Translations under genes and position numbers: made by a program
Source: Nemopilema nomurai
Lineage: Eukaryota > Cnidaria > Scyphozoa > Rhizostomeae > Rhizostomatidae
Assembly (NCBI GenBank): GCA_003864495.1
Contig: ML133395.1
Coordinates: 849,698 to 913,697, forward strand
Reading direction: 5' to 3'
DNA: 64,000 nt
Shown here: piece by piece, positions 26,701 through 39,382 of the stretch
How the letters are laid out: the number at the start of each line of letters is the position of its first letter
How positions within the stretch are numbered: position 1 is the stretch's first letter
The notes under the pieces: generated by a model
Told to the model about the DNA's origin: nothing
What the model saw: the letters and a program-made list of their open reading frames with translations, nothing else
The model's database searches: none

Positions 26701-28375
26701 ACCGTAGCCTTATTGTGACGGAAGGAAACTCGACACGACTAAATCTGCAAGGAAAGGACAAATCACAGAAACAATCAGAGATCTCACTTAATTGACGTAA
26801 TTAGATCGAACAAATGATAATGGTGACAATTGGTGTTGTGACAAGGCGTTGGTTTCATAGCAACAACTAATGCATACAATAGAAGCATTGACAAAGAATG
26901 GGCAACATAAGCATCGTATGCGGTTCTTTCATCGCATCTCAAAGGAAGCGGTCCTTTTCAGCCTATTCTTGGAAGATCAAGGTCGAACGCTTGTTGCGTC
27001 AGAGGCAGCCAAATGCCATGTGGGGTTTTGTTGCTCAAGGGGAAGCGCACTATCATTTTAAATTAGCCATGTTGTACTTAACTATAAATTTAAAGATTTT
27101 TGCTTCAGTGCTATTAGGGCAATTACACGTGTTTGCTAGGGTTTTATCACGTGTTACTTTTTTCTCTTTGGTGTCGAATTTCTCTGCACACATTCCCTAT
27201 TAATTAGAAAAAATGAATGACGCATATAGGTGAAATTTTTTCAGGCCAGCACTTGAACCTAGAACGATAAGATAAATTGCCTAGAACAATTCCACATATG
27301 TCTCAATTTACAAAATCACTAGAGAAAGGTCAGACTGGCGAAGGCTCCAGAGGTTTGGAGCATCCAAGTCAACAGCGCAAAACCAATTTGGGCAACAGTG
27401 CCACTCACTAAAAAGTATATCAGTGAAATAAATTTTCATTGTTCTATTGGGAAAGTATGAGCAATTGACTCACATGATGAAATCAATACTTACTGAGGTC
27501 GCTTCAAAGGTGGATTTTTGAGAGTATTATCAAACTGTAATTGTAGTTATCAACAACTTGTCTCAATTCATCGCAAATCAGTTTAGAAATGACCACTTCA
27601 TCTCTGCACTTCCCCAAAAGCCTGGAAATTTAATGTCCTCTTAACCTTTCATACAATATAAACGTTCCTTTCTTGCATTTCAGAATGAAAGAAATGAGAT
27701 CATGAAATTTATGAAACTATGCTCCTTTAACACTAGAAATGGCACCTTAAGCTTTGATCATATCTATTCACTCGCCGAAAATGATACAACATGAAAGGAA
27801 TCTAAAGAATTCCCACATCTCCTAAAAATAGTTATATATTTCCTCCATCCTACCCCCCTGTAGTATGCCCCCTGTAGTATGCCCCCTGGGTAATGCTTCC
27901 AATAAAGTATGGCCTGTCTTTTGGCCTGGCTGTCTTTTGATGTTGCTTGAGATTTCACGTCTACACATATGCAAATTGACTATTTTCTCATGCTTAGCTG
28001 ATCTCCTTAAAGGATTAATTTGATAATAGTGCCAACGTCCCCCCCCCCCACCCCCAGCTTGGACCTTGCTTCCATTTCCTGATAAAAGCAACACATATTA
28101 ATAAAACCTGTGCTGGGACAATCTAGAATTCGCATAACAAAATGTGTCCGGGCACTTTCGAAACGAAGCGCTAAGGTTGTTCCAAACAAAAGGAAACCAT
28201 GGCGAACAATTGCTGCCATTTTCAAACGGCTGAAGAAAAGGTGCCACTCCCCCTCGGGATCTGAAGTAGGCCTTGGATCAAAAATGAAAGCTACCAAATA
28301 GCAGGTACAAACAAAAAAGGACGACAATGTATGATGGACTAGCCACCAAGCTTATTACTTATTAAATGCGTATGT

Positions 28376-29326
28376 CTAGCATACTCTTTCGACACGACCG
28401 TTAATGATTTTCGACTTATCTGTGCAATTAAGATAAATACTTGGGTTATCAATATTATTCGGCACAGCCGAGCTAAAAAACCCTGGGGCTTTTGCAACAA
28501 GCGCCGGGGCATTTAAAGCTACAAAATTACGTAAAGCAGCTAATTCTCTTTGCAAAAGTACAACTTTGCCTCTCAATTGCTCGTTCTGGTCTGACAGTTG
28601 AGTGACTCGAACTTCGGTCTCAATGTGCTTCATCTTCGACTTGTTTCGGCTCTTGCGAACAGCAATATTGTTCCTCTCTCTCTTCAAGCGGTACTCGTCG
28701 GTCGACTTGTCCGCCGACCTTCTTCTGCCTGCTTTTTGACTTGATTTTGCTTTCCTAGGACCACTTGGCGCGGGAGATGCTTGCAAGTCCTGAATGTGGG
28801 TCAAGGCCTGGTGGAGCTTGTGATGGAGAGGCTCGTTTTGCTGGGCACCCTTGTTCTGGCTGCCAGACTGGAGCTGGTAAACTAAGCTGTCTTGTCTGCA
28901 CTCGTTAGCATAAAACTTTGGTGAGGGAATATCAATATTTTCAAAATCGTGCTCGGGAAGCAATGATTCTGGAGTCGAACATCTGGAACTAGCTGATGAA
29001 TAACATAGTTCCTCCTTTATTTTGACAGGGCAAGGAAGAGGTTTCTCCGTCTTTTCTTCAACAAACAAATCATCGAAGAACTCTTCTGGGCTAGCAGGTA
29101 AATCTGATGATGTCAAATACTTAGAAAAATCAAGGACACTATCCGTTATAAGAACATCTGAATCTCTGAGGCGAAACTCACAATCCATGATGCTTTGTTG
29201 TTGTTTTTTCGACACAGCCGGTGTAGAGCTTGTACAATTTACTTGTAGGCTCGAATCATTGATGTTCGTCGCTAAACTTCCCCAACATCTTGAAAATTCG
29301 TCCCTCCTATCTTGTAGGTTATCCAA
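28376..29326 (-). CDS. CEBP: C/EBP-family bZIP transcription factor, intronless
   Basis: An uninterrupted 316-codon minus-strand frame. Residues about 207-270 form a C/EBP-type bZIP: a basic region with EYRLKRERNNIAVRKSRNKS, then a zipper ending LQRELAALRNFV. The N-terminal part has LDFSKYL (about 65-71) and EEFFDDLF (81-88), which resemble the transactivation boxes of vertebrate C/EBP proteins. VKIKEE at 101-106 fits the conserved SUMO-acceptor motif of the regulatory domain, and SP-rich stretches follow. C/EBP proteins bind TTGCGCAAT-type sites as dimers and control differentiation and stress responses (established knowledge). Lack of introns is usual for C/EBP genes. It diverges from the mL40 gene with 431 bases between start codons. 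Which vertebrate paralogue it matches cannot be said; a single ancestral type is likely. Confidence 0.92.
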   Translation of the reverse strand: MDNLQDRRDEFSRCWGSLATNINDSSLQVNCTSSTPAVSKKQQQSIMDCEFRLRDSDVLITDSVLDFSKYLTSSDLPASPEEFFDDLFVEEKTEKPLPCPVKIKEELCYSSASSRCSTPESLLPEHDFENIDIPSPKFYANECRQDSLVYQLQSGSQNKGAQQNEPLHHKLHQALTHIQDLQASPAPSGPRKAKSSQKAGRRRSADKSTDEYRLKRERNNIAVRKSRNKSKMKHIETEVRVTQLSDQNEQLRGKVVLLQRELAALRNFVALNAPALVAKAPGFFSSAVPNNIDNPSIYLNCTDKSKIINGRVERVC

Positions 29327-29757
29327 GATGGATGTTGAAACGGGAAAACCGTTCTGGGACTCTGTTTTCGTAGATTTTCTTGCACTAAGGCTAAACTCGT
29401 CCTTCGTTATTACAGCGACATTTGCAGAGGCTTCTCTTCACCTTCCAACCGTGAAATCAATCATGTGCAGCTCCTCTGATTGGCCAATGCGTTTCTATTG
29501 TCTTTTTGTCAGGGAGTGACTGTTCTGAATAAAGAAACCAAGCTTCCATTATTAGCTTCCATTCTTACGGAAGTTTTATGAAAAGACTCACCCCCGTCCC
29601 AGCTCGATAATTATAATGGTCCATTTCGTGCACCATACATTGAGTAGGCCTAAGCAACCAAACGTAAAGTGTGCAGATGCACCAAACTGTATGCAAGGGA
29701 AAGAGCAAAAGAGCCTCTTGTTCATAAAAAATTAATAAAAGAGAACTGCGTTTAAAA
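29327..29757. promoter_or_regulatory. Divergent promoter region, C/EBP and mL40
   Basis: This 431-base spacer separates two start codons pointing away from each other, so it must contain both 5' UTRs and promoters. At 29479-29488 it has the perfect palindrome ATTGGCCAAT, two back-to-back CCAAT boxes of the kind bound by NF-Y, placed between the genes. No clear TATA box was seen. Bidirectional use is an inference from layout. Confidence 0.6.
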
Positions 29758-32700
29758 ATGGCTGCATCACATTGCATGTGCGTTTACCGGTCGTTGTTTA
29801 ACAACGGGCGCTACAGCTTTGGCGTGCATAGGCTGTTTCACACTTCACAGCGGCTCGAACATGATCCAAATTTGAAGAAAAAGAAGAAATCTGCTCTGGA
29901 CCAGGCAAAAGAGAAAATGCGGAAGGAAAAGCAAGCAGCCAGAAGGAAAGCCGAACCAATTCTTATCCCGGTTGATCCAGACTCAGTTCCAGGTACATTG
30001 TTATTGATGCGTTTCTCAATTATATTTAGCATCAGGGGAATGTTGATCATTTTTTTAATTTTGATGTTTTTCCTAAAATGCTGCGCATCCTTCAAGCTGC
30101 ACTTCTTAGCTTAGTATTTCATATGGTGCTCGTAAATTTCTGCACCAATGTTGAATTATGTGAAAATGTTCTTAAATTGCACCTTCTACCCAAAGGCTAG
30201 CATCTTAATGAAATTTTTCATGTCCCAAGATGCTTGAAAATTGAATACATTCTAACTCCCTCTTCCCATATAACATGCCAATTTTAGATTTATTAGTTGC
30301 ACAGATTTATTAGTTGCACATATACTAGATTATTGAAAGCTACTCTTTTCTGGTAACATTATTTTATCTATCTGATTACTTTTACAGCTTTGGAGACATT
30401 CATGTCTTTTGTTATAATAATAATTATAATAATAAAATTATTTATAAATGGCTATATTTTCAGCAATAAAGTTGCTGTTATCAATAAGGGCCCTGTTATA
30501 GATGTATACAATATAGAAAAACCTAAGCTTTAAAATGGGATTTACTTACAATCAAAATCTTGAAAGGGTAATTCCATGTCAATTTTTCCCCCTTGGCACA
30601 ATGTGTCTTAGAATAGCATGGAATTCTGTGAGCATGTTGCAGTTATGGCTAGAAGACTTGCTACTAATTTTTTTCTCAAAATTCCCAAATGTTCAGGTTT
30701 TATGAGCATTAGGAAAGGCTTCAAGTCTTTTTCTGACAAATTGTACTGTCTCCCAGTGGAAATTGTTTTGTATTCATATTTTTTTCGTATTTGTTTCTAC
30801 CTTGCATCCGAAGGTAGTTTTAGGACACTGAGAAGCTTAAAGCTTAAGCTTATCGAGCAGTGTCCTGGTCCTTCCTCTTGATGTGACCATGCCTCGTGAT
30901 TCCTTATGCCTGGAATTACAGAGAGCTGGCAACTCTCCTCACTCTGGGTGAAAGTTTGGTCATGCCAGTGACCCGAACCATGGTCCCTTGAGTCCACAGT
31001 CAGCGCCTCTAATCACTGAGCCATCCTCACACTAAGGATCTATGATGCTCAAGTATGAGTAGCTGGTACATGTTAAACTGTTTTTGGTTCATTTTGATGA
31101 AAACACTGTTGCTGCATTCATATGTCTAAAGCAAAAATAAGTATTCTTTGATACATGGATTTCATGTGATGCAATATTAAGCAGATGCTTTCAGCGATGG
31201 TATGCTGAAAGGTCTTTAAAGAAAATAAAAGTATTTCTTTTCAACTTTAAACCAAATGACTGCCTACTTTGTTGTTAAGTTTAACAATATAATTAAAAAA
31301 ATTTTTTTCTGGCTGTGAGCATGTTCATTTGATATATGATCAACAACTTCTCACATATGTTTCAATACACTGTTCCGCTAATAGATTTTGCTTTGTTGAA
31401 AAACAAGATAACTTTGATGTAAAGAAATACAGACATCAGAGTGATAAGCAACAAATGAAAGATTCATGTGCAGGTATTCTTGAGATTCTGTATTGACGGG
31501 TACATAGATTCTCTTTAGGAATATCTGTAACGTCATTGACCAATCTTGCAAGTTTGCCCTCTATGTCATGATTTTCTTTCTTGATGCATAAATGCCCGCG
31601 GTTACAGGTAACATTTCACAATGTGGCGAAAGGAATTTCATTTCACGGTTCTTTAAACACACTGTGAAAAATTGATTCTTGTTCTGTTGGGAAAATTCTT
31701 GGAGAAAACAAAAATGTCACAAAAGAACTGTACACCAGCAGCTTTGATTAGAGTAGAGGAAATGAATAGTGGTAAAAAGGAATTTGCTTGCCCTACAATC
31801 TGGAATTGAGAATGGGATTGAAACTGTTGGTCTACACCGTCAGAAATTTTTCATGTTAAATATAAAGAATACCAATGTGTCTGTTGTATTCCGTTCGCAA
31901 TTCATGGACCACATAGGAAAGATCGGTTTGTGTTTAGTTTGACGAGCATTAAGGTGGCTTTTTGCTGAAGACTTTTTGTACATTATAGTTTTGATAAAAC
32001 ATTCCAAGAACCCCTTGCAAACTGCTTTTTTATGATTATGTGATGTTGGTATGATTTAATGTGACACTTGATAAAATGTGATGTTGGTATGATTTATTCA
32101 AAAAAAGTGCAGGAATAATATTTTTCAATATCATATTCTTCAATATTTAGAAACCAAAAGTGATTTCAAGGAACATATGTCCCTTGGAAGTTTGTCAGTT
32201 AGTTTTTCAGTTGTTGGTATTCTATCATAGTGAGATTGAAAAAGAGTCAAATAAAGCTGAATTATAATTTGTTCATCAAATAAGTTTGGAAATCTATGAG
32301 AAGAGAGGATTGTCTAGGACAAGGATAAATTGTCATGGTCAAAAGTAACTGAAGTAAATAAAATATCTGACTTGAAAACTTGTATAACTTTATCCCTGCG
32401 ATAGTGACTAAAAGATCAAATTTGAAGTTGAATTCATTCTTTAAGTCTACCTTTGAAAATGAAAAACGCAATGCGAAAGAATAGAGTCAGCTGAAATTAT
32501 TTGAAGCTACTGGAACACGCCAATTTTTATGTGAAGCTAAGAATATCATAATACAGCAAAATGTTTCACTGGGTTAGACAAGAAAATAATTCCCCAAAGG
32601 CATGATTACTTGATGTCAAATGAGTCCAAATAAACGGTGTAAGCCTAATTTTTTATATGCCAGGCTACTTGTTCATTCAAAAAAAATCTTTCTCTCAAGC

Positions 32701-33531
32701 ATGTCTATTATTTTCCATGGTAGAAGGGCATTTGTAAGTTTGGCAGCTCTTTGTCCAACACTGTCAATGACCTCGTCTCTCTCTATGAACATACAAATCT
32801 GTCTTTCCAATGCTATCTTCAACAAAAAGGCCCTGATGATACTCTTGGACCATTGTTTGCATATTTGTGACCTATGAGCTCACTTGAATGGCGACGGCAA
32901 CTAGGTAAACACGCATTAAGGTGGGATACGCATCCATGTGTTGGTACGTTTGGTGGCGACGTAGCTGCTTTGGAAAGGATAGCAGACCTTCTCAAGTTCG
33001 CTTTTGATTTGTTGCATCTAATTATCTAATTATTTATCATTATTGTATACCCTAAAAAATATTACAGCCCTGATCTATCACTTCGTGGTTTCCCATCCTA
33101 TATTCATAATAATGTTAACTGAACTTCTAAAATGATGCAAGAAGTGCGAGAGTTAATAATTAGTATTATAATAAGTTTTACTTCTTTCAGACCCTCTGCT
33201 GATGGAAAAAAACAGGATGAGAACCGTTTCAGAGTTGACCCCGGAAGTCAAGGAGGAAAGAATTCTTTTATCAAAGGAATGGGCAAGACAGACAATAAGA
33301 AGCCACAATGAGCAACTACACAAACTCCAGCTTCGCGCTAAGTGTAGAAAAGACGCCCTTCGAGAGCTGAAGAAGATCTCAGCTGATTTATACAATGAAG
33401 CAATCAAAGTGGACAGGACTTTATTTCCCCTAGTGTTGCATGGTCCGGTGGAGACCCCACCCTTGGAAGGGTATGTCGCCCCCGACCTTGATGATATAAA
33501 TGTCAAACAAGCAAAGAAGAGTGGAAATTGA
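29758..33531 (+). CDS. MRPL40: Mitochondrial ribosomal protein mL40 (MRPL40), two exons
   Basis: Exons 29758-29992 and 33191-33531 join at a phase-1 GT-AG intron of 3.2 kb to give 191 aa. The first exon encodes a basic, Arg-containing N-terminus with little acid (MAASHCMCVYRSLFNNGRYS onward), fitting a mitochondrial presequence, then a Lys-rich stretch and PILIPVDPDSVP. The second has ELTPEVKEERILLSKEWARQ, a helical basic region and YNEAIKVDRTLFPLVLHGPV followed by TPPLEGY. This matches animal MRPL40, which has a W-containing helix and an EAIK-D-LFP segment followed by a GP...TPP motif. The protein is part of the large mitoribosomal subunit near the central protuberance (established knowledge). 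Length is close to the family norm of about 200. It shares a spacer with the divergent C/EBP gene. Confidence 0.9.
30865..31034 (-). mobile_element. tRNA-derived SINE in mL40 intron
   Basis: On the minus strand from about 31034 the sequence reads GTGAGGATGGCTCAGTGATT, matching an RNA polymerase III A box (TGGCTCAGTGATTAG). About 35 bases later comes GGTTCGGGTC, a B box. This tRNA-like head is followed by a non-tRNA body to about 30865. It does not fold as an intact tRNA by eye. I did not identify the tail or target duplication. Confidence 0.6.
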
Positions 33532-36012
33532 CCTGGTAGACCCTCTCTGTAGATACTGGTAGACCCTCTCTCCGCACCTCGAAATCATTGAAACTCGTTT
33601 GTTGACTGTAGCATTTTAAGATGTTTCAGTATAACGTTACAGGTATCGCCTACCTAAGTTAATTAAGGTGTCTATAAATATGATCAAATCAACTTTGCAC
33701 AAATGTCTTAAACCGATCAGCTTATAGTGAATGGTCACGTCAGATTGTTTCTTGTTTTTAGTTGTTTTGGCAAATATTTATCAAATTGTTGAAATTAGCA
33801 AGAGACTAACCTACAGGATCGATTTTCTTTTATTTAATGCCATAAAAACTGCTCACATTAAACTTTCACCTTCTTACCACCTTCTTTTTCTCTTCCATGC
33901 AGCACGTGTGCAAATTGGAGTTCTTTGTTTGTAGTGGTTACTGCACCTCTGCTTTGAATATAGAGGGGACATTTACAAGTCTTGCCATAAATTGAGATTT
34001 ACAAGAGAAACATTTTCTTTAATTACTTCGACCTCTAAACAGCCATTTTTTCAAAATGATTACTGTTGGTAAATTGGCCTGGTTCAAACTGTTAGGTGGG
34101 TGTGTTGGGATTCCGCAATCGTTTGTGGACACTGTCCAGGATGGTGATTGGTTTAGCGGCGAGAGTGATCACATGATTTAGCGTACGCTCTTGGCCAATC
34201 AAGATTTTGAGGTCTGCTTGCTACTATCGTAATGTCTGCATCTGTCTGATTCACTTCTGTCGAGTTCCTTTCGATTATCGATTATTGATTGACTATGAGC
34301 AGCAGTATTGGCTTGTGGCTGAATAATCCGGTTTTCCCATTCCGCATACTCAACGCATTCTCTCCGCATTCTTGTGTTTAAACCTGCTCGATTCAAGCTG
34401 TGATTGACTCCCTGGACTTCTAACATTTTCACAGAACGTGCAAAATTTAGGATTATTAACGTGGGAGTTGCCGAAAAGGCCCCCTTTTTAACGTCTCCCA
34501 GCCATGGCATCCATAGAATGGCACAGCTTACAAAGACACTTGGGTTCTCTTGGATTGGTCTACACACATTACCTTAATATTCATTTATACCACGTTGGTA
34601 GTTTGAGCAATTTCGAAAGAAATGTGCATTTGCAGAATAGCATAAAACTCCTAAAGTAGATATTCCTGCAGAGACTGCTTTTACGACCTTAGCAAATAGA
34701 AGAAGTTAAGAACGTGGAAAACCTAAAAGCACAGTAAAACGAATAAGCTATTGACTTATGTTAAGAAAACTAATATCAAGAGCTTTTAGAAAATGCTCAT
34801 ACCGATTACTTTTCTTCTGCAATAATGAAATGTTGATATCAAAAAGACATTCAATTGATATTATAGATGCAAATCATAATTTTTTTATGTTTAAAAGTGG
34901 GCTCTTCGATATTACGTTGAATGGTATTGAAATTTGTGCGATCATTGATAACACTGAAGAACATATGTTAAGGATAATAATATAGCATAATTGCATCTTT
35001 ATATTGATAATATACTGGAAATATAATGAAAATGATAAAATGTTGCTTAACACTGTATACTGATAGTCTGATTATAATTCAATATCATTATATGTTTAAT
35101 AAAAAATATACTGCTCGATTACTAGAGATACTGTTGCTTTAAAGGTAGAACAAGGTTTGCATGTTATGCAAAGCTTTTTGTGCATAATTTGTTGGAGCAG
35201 CATCAAGCCTAGAGGTTTACCCAGCTGAACGGAACCGTGAGAGCCCTGACGAAATTTCAGTTGCTCCTGTACCAAGCAACAGAGGGTGATCTCTTCAATG
35301 TTCATTTAACTTTTAAATACATAGCCAACGACTATTCGTAAGATTTTCATTTAATGTAAACTGATGTTTTGCAGAGCGGTGTGTTTTAACAGCGCTTTCT
35401 CGGGCCAATTTTAGGCCAATCCTGGTGGAATCCCTCTGTAGCAAAATTGGGAAGTAGAGATTGGCCTCTTCGAAATAATTTGAATCATGCCTCAATCAAA
35501 AATTAGCCTTCAAAAGATTTGTTGTTATATTAGCCAATTTTTATTAGATCTGCCTCAGTCAATTTGTGGTGACTCATTTTCATTATTTGCACATAATAAC
35601 GATTGTTTTACGCCGTTAAACACACTTCCTTTTTCGTGGTAATAATTATGGTAATAATTAAATTTGACAGTAGGTATTGATTTTGGCTCAAGTCACGTCA
35701 TGGTCACCAAGTAATTGGCTGCTTTGAAGCCTGATTGCACAATCATATTCAGAAAACATGCATCAAATTTAATTCACAATCTTGAGATGTGTCAAAAGTA
35801 TTGAGATGTGATAAGGTTTTAAAAAAATTCGCACGAACCATCAGTATTTCGTCCCTTAAACTATTGACTGTTAATTGGACATCACCGATTCTTCGCGTGA
35901 CCATCAATCAAATTGAAACACCTGTGATGCAATTTCTTCAGAGGTGCACCGTGCAACTTATCTAATTTCTTTTTCATATCTATTCATGTTAAACCTCAAT
36001 TTTCAACACTAG

Positions 36013-36300
36013 GGCTCTGTATGCAAATCACTTCCTTAACTTACCCCCTTCCTTCCAAGATGCTATTATGTGATACAACTCTTACCACTTGCAACTGAAA
36101 TTTATGGTTGCTACCAGCAGATAGAATATCATGAATGCAACATACAATGCCTTCTCTCGTAGTGCATTACGCCACCTTCATACCACAGAATCGGCGCATT
36201 TCTCTTTCATACCATTGTTATACACAAAGGTTAAGTTATCATGCAAGTCAACGAATTTCAACGAATTTCACACAACAATTGTATAAAATACATCCGCAGC
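36013..36300. repeat. Dispersed repeat, copy 1 (empty MITE site)
   Basis: About 290 bases that recur in the same orientation at 39383-39985. Both copies contain ACTCTTACCACTTGCAACT and, further on, CACCTTCATACCACAGAATC. At 36223-36230 this copy has a single CACAAAGG where copy 2 has two CACGAAGG flanking an insertion. The family is unidentified. Confidence 0.8.
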
Positions 36301-37059
36301 AGCTGCAGTGTAAAAACGTATCACATACGACATTGTAACTATACTGCTGGCAAGGGAAACCAGGGAAGCGTCTGTATTACGTACGGGGTGGTTTCTGCAA
36401 CTGCTGGGAAGTTAGAAATCTTCAATAGGCCTGTGATTCATTTTGTGGTTTAAGAGCGGCAGACTTCGCAAAACAGAATATGGAAATGAAAAGGAATGTG
36501 GTTATGTTAGGTTTTATTATTGTTGAAACGGGGATAGGTTGGTTTTAGGTTGTTAATGCACTTAAGATACGTTGTCATAACTAAAGATACTTTGGAAAGG
36601 CAAATGTTCTTTAAATAGAATGGAAATTGTCTTTGTCGTATAATAAAGGAATTTTTGGGCTATTTGCTAAACGTGAGAACAGTTCAACTAAATCTCCTTG
36701 TGACAAATTTAGAAGCCAAAGCAAATTAGTACTGCTATCATCAAATGGTTTTCGATCCCCCTTTACCCTGATTATGTCGTTCTTGAAATTGGATGCGTCT
36801 ATTTCAATAAAAATTTGTCGATAGCTGCGCTTCCCGAAATCCAAATCCAAGGCAAATATTTTCAATGAATTCTTGCTCTGCAGCATCAACAAGCAGCATC
36901 CATTTCATCCTTTGCACCAGGAGTCAAGCCCTTTTGGAAGGACTGGTCATCGATAGGGAGACGATTACAACCCTAGAAGGTCACTTGTGGTAAAAATCAT
37001 GCGGGGGCATCTCTATTGCTATATTTGCTATTGTTATCCTCATAGTCGGGCCTTTATGT

Positions 37060-37480
37060 CTTATTTGGAAGTTTCCTTTCAAACGTGTATGTATCCAACT
37101 TTGTGGAAAAGACGAACGCAATTCCTATACACAAGAAGAATAGCAGGAGATGTAAAACTGACTATTGTTCAATCTCACTGCTTCCAAATATTGGGAAATT
37201 GTTTGAAAGATAATATTTGACTCAATTTATAGCCACCTACGACAAAATGATATTCTATCCGAAATATCCGGATAACTATTGACACTTCTGCGAAGTTTCG
37301 TGACCAACTGCTGGTTAACAGTTACCTCGGGTGTACCTCAGGGGTCAGTACTAGGCCCGTTATTCTTTCTTGTGCATAGAAATACCCTTGTTGAGGGTGT
37401 GCACTATGGTACCAAGCTGCGGACGACACTTCAAAAGCCTCACTTAATTTGCTTCTTCACGGTGGCCCAAAATCGAATGA
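37060..37480 (+). pseudogene. Second decayed LINE reverse transcriptase fragment
   Basis: Plus-strand pieces read SFQTCMYPTLWKR, AIPIHKK, SISLLPNIGKLFER and VTSGVPQGSVLGPLFFLV in different frames. They follow the normal order of LINE reverse transcriptase motifs 0 to 3. The segment between the FER and GVPQGS motifs is mostly deleted and the FADD motif is absent. Confidence 0.82.
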
Positions 37481-39382
37481 AACTGACAATCGAGTGACTC
37501 GAGAGGCATCCATCGCATATGTCAAGGCGACTAACTGAAGTGGAAACTTGACAACTACCGACCTTTTATATTTTATTTTTTTATTAGTTTTGATCTAAAT
37601 CAGCTCTTTGTGAATCGTGGCATAAGCATCAATAACCCAGTCATTAGCCTCCCTTGCCAACTCGTTTCCTTTGACTATTTATCTCTCCTGATGCCTGTAA
37701 TTAACCCGTTGCCGCGAAATCGCCTGCCCTTGACTGGCGTATGCAAAACCCTGCTAAATGACATTGTACATTGGTTCACAAAGTGTTCCTTTCAGAAGGT
37801 TGCTGTAATTAAAGAAACTGTGAAGTGCCGTTGGTAGCAAGAACCAGATGACGTCATGTCTATTTCTACTGTCGACGGCACAGAATATTGTATTTTGTTG
37901 TGTGTTTTTAACAGTGATATAAAAAACTTCAAATTATGGTATGATTTGACTTTGATGGCAGAAATAAAGCTCTTTACGTTCGGTTGCAGCTTCAGCAAGA
38001 AGATTTCTAGTGTCAAGATGGCCCCGCTTAAAGCACATTTTCATTGCTGAAATGTGAGTTTTTGAAACCCTTTCGCATGAATCGCCTTGCAACGCACGCT
38101 GCTCCAGCAACAGCAAGAGGCTGAGTTTGTGTAAGTGAGATAATATTAGTGGCATGCTTCGTTTACGCCAATTAGTCCAGTGATGCAGGGGAAACTTTAT
38201 TCATACATCTAATCGCCGTAGTTACCGACCGTTGTAATGTTGCTCGATATAGCAAACGAATGGAATCTGTAAATGAGCACTGCCCGACGGGGTACCTGCA
38301 AAGCCCCTTCACTTCTAACAGGTGGCAACTCATCCATCAACAGTTGCGAAGCAAACACATCCTCCCTTCGGATACCCTTGGACATATTTGCGCAATTCTG
38401 CTGGTCAACTAGAAGAAGATACAAGCAGAGGAATTTCCAGATAGAATGTCAAGATAAAACGACTATAAAAGGCAATGTACTGCAGGTAATGTAGATAACT
38501 GAGCGTTTCTGCAAACAGTTTAAAAAGTTGCATCAGAAATGGATTGATAAGTGACGCAATGTTTGTCACAATCTCAACAGCATTGATTAGAAAAATATTT
38601 GATTGCTGCAAATTTCTCATCTCCAAGAAATGCTGTGTCGTTTGCTAAGCAGAAGAAACCTCACTCAATATGACTTCACCATTGCAGAAAACAAAGCGGA
38701 AATGAGATTCTGCTTACCCAAAACTCACTTTTTTCAGCCGACATTCTGTGTGTGCAAACGTCAGAAGATGTCCAGCACTTTTTCTCAGCTTTCGCATCAC
38801 TTTCATCAGCTACTTCTAGACGTGAATGGGCTTAAATTGCATTGGCTGCAACACGGGGACATTGTATCCATTTAGAATAGTCATTGTCCAAAGCTTTTAA
38901 AAAAAGTGCTCTGTGTTGTGTTCGCTCCTTGCCGTTTTCGTTATGTCTCGAATGCTTATTGCTTTTGGTAGGTGCAATTGTTAGTTCAATTTTACTTTTA
39001 TTCAACATTGACACAGTTTATGCTAAGATGACGCTAGATTTCCATGCAGGCAGGCTTGCAGAGTTTGTTGAAGGTACATCAGGGGTTTGGATCCGATTTG
39101 GAGGCGACAAAGGAACAGGGATAGGCAGATGTTTTACAACTCGGTTTATCACCTGGTCTGTCATCACTAAGAGCATATTATACGTCACTAGTCGGTCATT
39201 AAATTTTTGATGCAGATTATACAGTAAGGCCGGTATATACACCCTTAGCGAAGCAGATTTTATGCCAACTCTTAATGCCAACCCTTGTAGCACCTTCTGA
39301 AATGGCAATGGGGTGGAGGTTGAAAGGCAGGCTCCATTTTTTGCCAGGTGCAATTCTCTCAAAGCAAGAATTTTGAGAGCTT

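Larger units (their letters stand above)
21136..28375. other. Gene-poor region between kindlin and C/EBP
   Basis: This holds the kindlin 3' UTR at the left, a four-copy 16-bp repeat near 21900, a dead LINE reverse transcriptase at 23135-23760 and otherwise AT-rich sequence. A 163-codon plus-strand frame at 22494-22985 has no recognisable motif and is not called as a gene. A short GT repeat lies near 25195 and a C-run near 26098. I see no further exon I can support. Confidence 0.55.

Noticed and set aside
28376..29519. Plus-strand 165-codon frame at 29022-29519
   Set aside because: Mostly antisense of the C/EBP coding region running into the divergent promoter; no independent support.
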